NCBI RefSeq assembly: GCF_026151205.1
Contig: NC_087073.1
Span: forward strand, 19,124,837-19,188,836
Direction: 5' to 3'
Length of the DNA: 64,000 nt
Source: Bolinopsis microptera
Taxonomy: Eukaryota > Ctenophora > Tentaculata > Lobata > Bolinopsidae
Shown here in pieces: positions 57,401 through 64,000 of the stretch. The position numbers were made by a program, and so were the translations under genes. Position 1 is the first letter of the stretch, and each line of letters starts with the position of its first letter. The notes under the pieces were generated by a model. The model was not told the origin of the DNA, searched no databases, and was given only the letters and a program-made list of their open reading frames with translations.

Positions 57401-58653
57401 GATATATCATCTTGTAGGTGTTTCATCACACTGAACCTTTTGTTACTCTAGATATATCATCTTGTAGGTGTTTCATCACACTGAACCTTTTGTTACTCTA
57501 GATATATCATCTTGTAGGTGTTTCATCACACTGAACCTTTCGTTACTCTAGATATATCATCTTGGTTCAGCCCGATCAGATAACTATGATATTTTGTAAT
57601 AAAGCGTAATCTCATCTTCCCACGACGTAGTTAAGATCTTGACAGGATAGATTTGATAACTTGTCCTACCGCCTGAGAACTTGTATCTCCCTGACGTTTC
57701 TACTAATTTGAGTTGAAATTGTCACTATATGAACTGGAACAGCCACTCAACCGGATAGTCGTATATAATGGTCTGGTAGGTATGGGAAGTATTGATTTCT
57801 CCTACAGGTTGGAAGCTACTTTTAATCAAAGGTATATTTCAGGTTGGGAGGGACACAGACTCCAGGAACTGTCAACCAAACAGCAGGTGCGTGACGGTGC
57901 CATTATTTATAAATCTACCTTATTTAGACATGTACTCTTGTTCCGTTTTGCAATATCCTAAGTAGGCATGCAAAAATAAAATCACATGTGAAATTATATA
58001 AATATAATATATACTATACGTGTATCCGTGGAGATTGGAATCGCGTGCAAGTACTTAAGGTGTCGCATTTTATGTGATTCAAAACGGACTGCCGACTTTT
58101 AAAGTTATTTACTATCGTTAAACACGAGCATTTCCCTTTTAAGGGTTGACAGGTTAATTAGTATCAATATAATTTGCGGGAAAATGTCGATCAAATGACG
58201 TCATCAAGATTCATTAAGATTAAAGAAAAACATTTCCTTTATAACACAGAATGTTGTTTATAACAGTGTAATCATGGGTGTAAAAGCAGTGTGGAAAGTT
58301 ATTAAATAAGGGGCACTATATCAGGAGCCATGTATATTGTCAGTTTGACCTGGCCCTGACTTGCCTTTATATTCTCTAGTCGGTACCACTTTGTTGTAAT
58401 ACGTGACAGCTGCTTGCCCATTAAATTTGCCGATGCTGTAAGCTGATTGGATAATCACTGTCACGTGGCAAAACAAAGTTTACCGCCTCCGAGAAATGAC
58501 AGCCAACTTCAACTACTAACAACACTGAGTTGTAGTTGCTCGCTTTTGCTGCAGACTAAAGTGACTCCAGCAAACTCTGTCACGCTTGCGAAAGTGTCTA
58601 CCAAGTCTATGGCAGGGTTTACTAGCCGTGTACTATTGACTGCCACTAACTGA
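39451..58653 (+). CDS. Goliath/GRAIL-type PA-TM-RING E3 ubiquitin ligase, 11 exons, 375 residues
   Basis: Exons: 39451-39548, 39997-40180, 40307-40378, 40644-40775, 41225-41299, 42480-42527, 43107-43223, 52373-52478, 55510-55627, 57808-57886 and 58555-58653. All are GT-AG with matching phases; the total of 1128 nt divides exactly into 376 codons with the stop. Signal peptide MIGEWLLFCMIGLSTS, then a lumenal protease-associated-like region (exons 1-4), a transmembrane segment (LGVLFLVFASACFILAM, exon 5), a basic juxtamembrane stretch and a RING-H2 finger: CTIC in exon 7, CGHEYHDPC and CPLC in exon 8. Spacing C-x2-C-x14-C-x-H-x2-H-x2-C-x10-C-x2-C is canonical. Known role of the family: membrane-anchored endosomal ubiquitin ligases. 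Exons 1-8 are firm. Exons 9-11 rest on phase and splice sites only; an alternative acceptor at 57842 would end the protein early in exon 11. The first ATG directly follows TATTGTAG. Confidence 0.85.
43660..44900 (+). mobile_element. ORF1-only LINE copy in intron 7 of the E3 ligase
   Basis: Three tandem 21-bp units (CTCTCATATTATCGAAATACA) precede a 5' UTR-like stretch. ORF1 starts MADLDLESINYMW at 43830. A frameshift/stop near 44127-44133 separates it from the second part (44165-44707), which has an RRM-like RSRNLLIFGLPEEKEEK, then VFLSPDRSVEQRKLRKDL and a C-terminal FYIKDGQIY, as in ORF1 proteins of CR1/L2-type LINEs. No endonuclease or reverse transcriptase follows, which is unusual because LINEs normally lose the 5' side. 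Confidence 0.75.
46486..46600. repeat. GC-rich CCTCGGCCTCGG-type foldback insert in the central region
   Basis: CGGCCTCGGCCTCGGTTTTACC and TTTTTCCTCGGCCTCGGTCAGGCC face the related GTTCGAAG ends. It has no counterpart in the right arm, so it is a separate small insertion or a local expansion. Confidence 0.4.
46708..46872. mobile_element. 165-bp MITE with TA duplication, nested in the foldback element's central spacer
   Basis: Perfect 18-bp TIRs (GGGCCTGTCGTGATATCA and its complement TGATATCACGACAGGCCC) flanked by TA (46706-46707, 46873-46874). The TA duplication suggests a Tc1/mariner-type or similar mobiliser. Confidence 0.85.
48779..52264. other. Rest of intron 7 of the E3 ligase
   Basis: No exon or other gene seen. 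Holds the triple E-box array (49889), a four-fold GGTTCCAGAATGAA unit at 50208-50272 and AT dinucleotide runs near 49592-49616. Confidence 0.5.
49889..49926. promoter_or_regulatory. Three CACGTG E-boxes at exact 16-bp spacing
   Basis: CACGTG at 49889, 49905 and 49921, each within a CACGTGACACTGCART unit. Only about 40 bp in all. Could bind bHLH-ZIP factors of the MYC/USF/TFE type if in open chromatin; position within a long intron makes an internal enhancer or alternative promoter possible. Confidence 0.4.
52265..52375 (+). repeat. 37-bp tandem repeat ending in the 3' splice site of RING exon 8
   Basis: Three copies (52265-52301, 52302-52338, 52339-52375) of a unit containing GTGAAAGTGAAATATAAC and ACATTGTTTAAGAAA. 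In the third copy TTTAAG reads TTTCAG and is the acceptor of exon 8; the first exon bases AAAGTTAAAGTG resemble a fourth copy. Confidence 0.9.
52480..55509. other. Intron 8 of the E3 ligase
   Basis: No further exon seen. Two diverged copies of a short repeat (GAAAATATGG...CCGAAAA.CC.CC.A.TTTCG) lie near 52950-53000 and 53465-53515. Confidence 0.45.
56568..57564 (+). repeat. 50-bp minisatellite, 20 copies, with a T/C dimer pattern
   Basis: Unit GTGTTTCATCACACTGAACC followed by TTYGTTACTCTAGATATATC and ATCTTGTAG. Copies are almost identical except for one T/C site. From copy 4 to copy 14 this alternates strictly, so the true repeat there is a 100-bp dimer. It lies in the intron before exon 10 of the E3 ligase. 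Confidence 0.97.
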
Positions 58654-60787
58654 ACGTTTTAGGTTGTCTGTCACGGACTATTCTGAGATTTAGACCCTCA
58701 AATAGACCCACCTTTAGCAGATATCCCCAGTCTACCACTTGTAGAATTAAATTCAGACTTTTTTAATTTTGAGATCAGGGTTAAAGTTAGTAGTAGTGAA
58801 GTAGTAGTACAGAGTTTGTGGCAGACTTAGAAGACTCTCAAAGTACCTCCAAATTGTCGCTCTAAAGTGCCTAACACTAATTTTAACCATTAAGGCTATC
58901 CCTATCCCGGTTCCCAACACTTACCCTATACCAAACCTTTATTCCGCTCCATACCCGATAGACACTTTATTTGACAAACAGTGGCTGTGGCCGCCTGGTA
59001 GTGTCTGTGGTAGATGTAATAGACTTGGCAGACAGTGAGACAGTAGTATGCTGTTTGTTTACTATTTAAGTATATAGTATCTACACATTATATAGATCTA
59101 CATTTATTATTTGTTGGCCAGTGAGTATATTATATTATGAAGGTTAGTCTTATAGTTATGTACTGAATACTTGAAATTTGTCTCTAAGACGTGTACGTAA
59201 ATTGGGTTGGGCTATTCATCAATGACGAATGAACTCTGATGATATCATATCATGGCTAAAACGGAACTCTAAAGTCAAAGCTTCCTATCCTATAGCTAGT
59301 TTTCGCCTAAATTGCCTTGGTAGCACACAATTTTCAAGCGCACATTTTGCGCGTATCCTGAGCTGCGCTGCATGTGCGCGCGCATTATAACTCTACTATT
59401 CCTGGTCTAGGTTATGCTTCACAACAAATTTCTGTGTTCTATAAATAAACTAGAATTGAAAACGACTAGTGCAAGTGATGTCCTTTGCCTCAGTTAGAAT
59501 AGTCTATGGCATCGTTGAAATTCCCCATGAAGAAACCAGAGACCCATGATATCGTTTTCCAGCACCTAAAATATTAATTGTATTTTGTTACCAAGACGAC
59601 TCCTCACACTTGTACGCTATTACTCCGTGCTGAGAACAAAAGGCTCTGACGACACAACACACGATAATATAATGGACCTATGTTTAAAGGCGTGATGTAA
59701 GTTATCTACTTACTTTGGTGATACTACATACAGTGTTACGGGAATTTGGTGCTACTAAGTGCTAGCTTACCACATGATGAATGTGGACATCACTTGTTAA
59801 ACGTGATATATCATGTGTCAGCAGTGTTCTGTAGGCAGTAGGCTGTATTGTAGAACTAATATTGGCTAATCAGTCATAGTTACAATAGGATACTATATTA
59901 GAGCGGATTGTAGATAGTACACAGTTGTTTAGATAGACATGTGGCATTGTGACGTCATCATCATATAGGTCGGCAAATAAATATCTTTTAACAAACAGGA
60001 ATTGTTATTAACTAACAGTCTACATACAAAATTTCAGTCTATCCTAGCTAAATTAATTCGATTAATTAATGTATCGTTAAGACAATTAGAAAAACCGCCC
60101 TTAATAACATTGCAAATTGCGGCGTATTTGGCACATGTTGCGGGCATAGTTTTCCTTCAACTAAGTTTTCTTGGAAATACATTTTTTACAAAATCAAACC
60201 TGGAGTTTTCCGGCTTTTAATGCCAATGAATAATCGAACGGGCATTTCAGCATAACCTCCGGTCATGTTATCTCCCGTTATTGAATTATTCACTTACAGA
60301 AATACAGAGGTTAATGAATCCTATCGATGAACCGGATAAGCATGCAATGGGAAAGTTTAATTAAGGAACCGCTGCGACGTCCTAATTTTTAATTTTAGAA
60401 ATATCTCCTCCATAATCGATTAATGGTACCTGATTTTGCTTCTGTTATATGTGTTAATAGCGTGGTCTTTAGAATCTTCTCGAATTAAGTTAGGAACTTG
60501 TTATCTTAGTCCATGACCATTAGCCATGGGCTTTCTTTAATCATTACACACTACACAGCCGTGTTGTCATTTTGTTCCCCATCTATTATCAGTAAATTTG
60601 ATAAGGTGTAGACTTAATAACAAGTGTTTTTACCGATCATCCTCACTATTAACACTATATGCTACATTTGATGCGAATGGAACTGTAACTATAGAGTCTA
60701 GACCACAACCTTGTGCATGATGGAACACTCTAGATTAAAAATACCGATTCATATAATACTAACATGACATCTTCATATAGCTTAGTG
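58654..60787. other. Intergenic spacer between the E3 ligase and NUDT22
   Basis: No gene or clear mobile element seen. TACTAAC at 60756-60762, followed by GCTTAG just before the NUDT22 ATG, has the layout of a branch point and acceptor. Confidence 0.45.
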
Positions 60788-61771
60788 ATGGAGCTAGCTA
60801 CAAACCACCACGTTTACTTTCCCAGACCGCTCTCTCGTCACCAGTTAAAAGTAACCCAGAAATCTCACTTTAACCGGCGCAGGGCATCTGCAGATCTTGA
60901 AGAACGAGCTGGTATAGTTTGGGATAAAAGAGTTAAAGAAAACCCTCATCTGTTCAATGGGACGAAGTTTCGTTTTGCCGGACTATCAGTGACGTCAGGT
61001 GAGGTAGTGACACGTAAGGATCGTAAAGTAAACTTTGTACTTCCAGATCGCACGTCAGGATGTGATGTCGAACTGAAGACCGGTTTCAGCAACTACAAAG
61101 ATTACACCTCCACCAACATGAGCGCTCTGGCCGAGGAGTTTAAAAAGCACGGCATGGACAAGTACAGTGATCCCCAAGCTTGTATGGCGGACATCATCGG
61201 TCACAGCGCACTGCTCATCACTTCCGACAACTTTGTTGTCATCCAGCTCAGATCTCAGACAGTGGGCGAGGGTGCAGGTATGTGGCACTTCCCTGGGGGG
61301 CACCCCGAACCGGAGGAGTTGGGAATATCTTGCAGTGAAGACATGGCTGAAACGGAGCCCGGCAAGATCGTCGACGAGATTTATGATAGTCTGTTGAGAG
61401 AGATGAAGGAAGAACTGAACCTATCTGAGGAGGACTTGAGTGACCCAATGTTGGTGGCGGTCGGTAAAGACAAGGAATCATACTACAAACCTGAGTTCAA
61501 CTTCATGCTACATTCACGTCTGACTGCACAGCAGGTTTCAGAAAAATATTTTGCAGAGGATTTCTCGGATTGGGAATCAGATGACATTGGATTTTTGGAT
61601 GTCAGGCAGCTTGATCTGACCGATAAACAGTGTGTCAATTTGTTCAAGTTTAAAAGTGATGAACCTGAGGTTGTTACCGTGAATGTTGAACAAATTGCTA
61701 ACAGCTCACTTCAATTCTTGGAAAACTTGCATACTGCTATTAGTTATAATCCAAAACTTTTCAGTGTCTAG
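60788..61771 (+). CDS. NUDT22: NUDT22-type Nudix hydrolase, intronless, 327 residues
   Basis: Open frame without introns. Start at ATG 60788 (MELATNHHVYFP) is preferred over 60764 because CTTAG ends 2 nt before it and vertebrate NUDT22 starts at the equivalent point. Family landmarks, as known from NUDT22: an N-terminal domain with WDKR.KENPHLFNGTKFR and YKDYTSTN, then the Nudix core with FPGGHPEPEE. The second half of the Nudix box (REMKEEL) follows after an insertion of about 27 residues, as in NUDT22. Human NUDT22 has a degenerate version of this second half, whereas here the metal-binding REXXEE is intact. Known activity of NUDT22: Mg-dependent UDP-glucose hydrolysis. Length is close to human (303). 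Confidence 0.88.
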   Translation: MELATNHHVYFPRPLSRHQLKVTQKSHFNRRRASADLEERAGIVWDKRVKENPHLFNGTKFRFAGLSVTSGEVVTRKDRKVNFVLPDRTSGCDVELKTGFSNYKDYTSTNMSALAEEFKKHGMDKYSDPQACMADIIGHSALLITSDNFVVIQLRSQTVGEGAGMWHFPGGHPEPEELGISCSEDMAETEPGKIVDEIYDSLLREMKEELNLSEEDLSDPMLVAVGKDKESYYKPEFNFMLHSRLTAQQVSEKYFAEDFSDWESDDIGFLDVRQLDLTDKQCVNLFKFKSDEPEVVTVNVEQIANSSLQFLENLHTAISYNPKLFSV

Positions 61772-63633
61772 ACCAATTTTATCATGAAACCATATTATTT
61801 ATAACTATTACTCATAGACTTATCTGATATGAGAGATTAGCCAGAAATTTACAGTTTATGCCACATAGTTTTATATTTAGTCTTAGAAATTGTTTTGTGA
61901 TGGAATCACGAAAAAAGTCACGTTTGTTAGAGCCATGAAATAACAACAAATAGGTATTTTATTGTCGGCATATTGAGAAAATGTATACCTTTTCGCGTTG
62001 AGTTGACAATTTTCACCGGCGTGTACATCTCGCTAGGCAATATATATAAATATGCAGTATGCACCCCAACTTTAAAACTTCAACAGCCATTTGATGACCG
62101 AAGTATGGATTTTTCGTCAATTTGTGAAGACTTTGAAGAATCATGTTCGGCCTGAACTGAACACTGCGAATTTTTGCGCTTCTAATTTCAGAATTTATCG
62201 GTTATATTCGATCATTTCTCTGCAGCACCTTCGGTTCCCAGATTAAGTTTCGTGTATGTGTTGAACATTGGCTTAAGTTATTAGTGTGCGTATTAAGACA
62301 TTATGTTAAGACACATAATTTATATTTTAGCCGAGATTATCACGATGATCTGAACGATTTACTTCTTTAATTTGTATTACATAAGTTACACGGTTTAAAC
62401 TGCCATTTTTTTGTTTAATGGTTGTCATCGCGACCTGAATTGATTTAGCAGAAATGTTCTTCACGTAATTTTTATCTGACTAGGATTTTAACTATATAAA
62501 AATGTAATGTACCTCTTCTGTTATTTTTCTTATTTAACCTATTTATTTCTATACGTCTGTGTTTAATTAATCTTAAATCAGTGCTGACCGGTAAACGAAC
62601 TTTGCGTCACGCAACAATTAGGAGCGGTCTAGCTATAATTAACGGTGTTAATAGCTCGATTACTCTATAAAGTATAAATAGTTTATGTAACAAAAATGGA
62701 GTGTAGTCCGTTAATAATAGATGTAAATGGAAGATCATGTATTGTTTTGGAAATTCATAAGTTGAAGAAATGACAACTGGTATCTTGATTTCCTACTATT
62801 CGTATCCAGATCTATTTCTATTTGTCTCAAAGTCTATTCCATTTTAGTCTTGACACATTTCATAGTCTACTGTTAATAATCTCTCCTACGTCTGATTTCT
62901 GGCAGCTGATAAAGTTACATCTGCCGTAGCAGTAAGTTTAAATAACCTGAAGTATTATTATTCCTCATCTTAAAGTAACTTATGTATTTAAATGAGAGTT
63001 TCAGCAACTGTTAAATCTGGATCAGAACCAACCATTAAAACGCATTGAACTATGGCATCTAGAATATTCTCGACCACTTCTAGTAAAATCACACAGTGAC
63101 TTAAGATGTAAGTTACTTCACCGTTTTTAGTCATGAACGTTCTGACGTGACACTGAATATGTGACATACGTTGACTCTCATGATAAGCGATCCCATAAAA
63201 ATTCCAACCGTTAATGTTCATTTTTAAGATCCCACCTTGCCTCTCTCTTGTTCACGAATAGACATTCGAATGTACTGTTATGCAAGCTGGAACATCTCCG
63301 GATGCCAACCTAAGTACATTGTTGCATGCAATTAGTAATTTAATTTTCCAGGACGAACTTTGAGCACACTATTGATATAATATATACATCGTGTTGTTTG
63401 TTTTAACTCCAGCACCCGAGCCGAGGAAGTATGTAATTGCTCTTTGTAAAATGTACAATTATCCTCGTATTTCGTCTTAGCTGTGGCCCAAAAAACATCC
63501 ACTCGTTCGTCACTATTTACCACACACGCAACCAAGGTAAATGATATTTTGCCATCTTTTAAAGTTGCCTGCATCTGGACAATGACATATTGCTTCTTTT
63601 AAATTTATCAGAATTTTTACAATAAAATACATA
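61772..63633. other. Downstream spacer, no confident gene
   Basis: No recognisable exon. A minus-strand ORF at 63574-63332 (DGKISFTLVACVV, NCTFYKEQ) begins right after a CCAG and is discussed under rejected items. Confidence 0.4.
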
Positions 63634-63770
63634 ACAGTAAAATCCCGATTTACCGCAAACCCCAATTCAACCCCAAATTGTAATGTAAATCTGAACAATC
63701 GAAACCCTGATTTACCGCGGATTTTTCTTTTCCCCAAACTCCGCCGTATATCGGGTTGTTAGTTTTACTG
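63634..63770. mobile_element. Tigger/mariner-like MITE
   Basis: CAGTAAAATCCCGATTTACC at the left and CGGGTTGTTAGTTTTACTG at the right are imperfect inverted ends, with TA on both sides (632-633 and 771-772). CAGTA(A/G)AA(C/T)CCCGAT ends are typical of pogo/Tigger-type MITEs. A single left-end match (ACAGTAAAACCCCGATTG) lies near 43290. Confidence 0.6.
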
Positions 63771-64000
63771 TACTGCATTTTAAAAAGTTATCAGGATTTG
63801 AATGTACAGGTCGTTTTTCCTAACAATAGCAACAATTACGCAAATTGGTCTCTAGTTACCGTCTGTAAAGAAAATGCAAGTGCTAATGGCCAACTAATGT
63901 CGCAGATTTGGTTTATTTTCCGTTCTCGTCGTTTAATTTCCGCCTAAGTAGTGTTCTTTAGCGATATTTCTCGGAATGGTCTCGTCGGATTACCAATCTT

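Noticed and set aside
56568-57564. CRISPR array
   Set aside because: Repeats are contiguous 50-bp tandem units with no unique spacers, in a eukaryotic intron.
57843-57886. Shorter version of E3 ligase exon 10 from the second acceptor (ATTTCAG)
   Set aside because: It changes phase and reaches a stop at the second codon of exon 11, while the acceptor at 57807 keeps phase through a natural stop; not excluded as an isoform.
63332-63574. Minus-strand ORF of 80 residues starting right after CCAG
   Set aside because: Composition is protein-like and the AG-ATG layout fits the local pattern, but I see no donor in good context, no further exon and no family. Left as an unproven candidate exon.

Overview
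This window reads as nuclear DNA of an invertebrate animal: AT-rich, with GT-AG introns, LINE reverse-transcriptase fragments, SINE-like copies, many small inverted-repeat transposons, and animal gene families (glypican, TBC1D2, G3BP, NUDT22, a Goliath/GRAIL-type E3 ligase). I cannot fix the phylum. A cnidarian or another lineage that uses spliced-leader trans-splicing would fit, but that is inference.

Layout. Positions 1-9 kb: a glypican gene on the minus strand (five 5' exons; the rest lies to the left of the window) and a 119-residue unknown gene, with tRNA-type SINE copies around them. 9.4-15.8 kb: a dense hub of short GC-rich, hairpin-forming mobile elements. At least five families (called A-E here) carry 8-bp target-site duplications and are inserted into one another; a TIR-bounded composite element and a satellite-like array lie in the same hub. 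16.2-25.3 kb: four minus-strand genes head to tail, namely G3BP, TBC1D2, an mL42-like mitochondrial ribosomal protein, and a small membrane protein. 25.7-39.4 kb: no host gene seen; decayed LINEs, MITEs and a second hub of the A-E families (32.6-34.4 kb). 39.45-58.65 kb: an 11-exon plus-strand PA-TM-RING E3 ubiquitin ligase. Its RING finger is split by a 9.15-kb intron that holds an ORF1-only LINE and a 3.7-kb foldback element. A 50-bp x 20 minisatellite sits in a later intron. 60.8-61.8 kb: an intronless NUDT22-type Nudix gene.

Gene logic. All eight recognised genes have an AG with splice-acceptor character 0-11 nt upstream of the likely ATG, and six of the eight are within 3 nt or preceded by a clear pyrimidine tract. 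With four closely spaced co-directional genes, this suggests trans-splicing and perhaps an operon. G3BP needs a -1 frame change to be read through, and the change falls on an in-phase TTTAAAT slippery heptamer. This may be programmed frameshifting, an assembly indel or a mutation; the sequence alone cannot decide.

Most of the remaining DNA is repeat-derived. All exon models come from reading splice sites and phase by eye, without alignments or transcripts.
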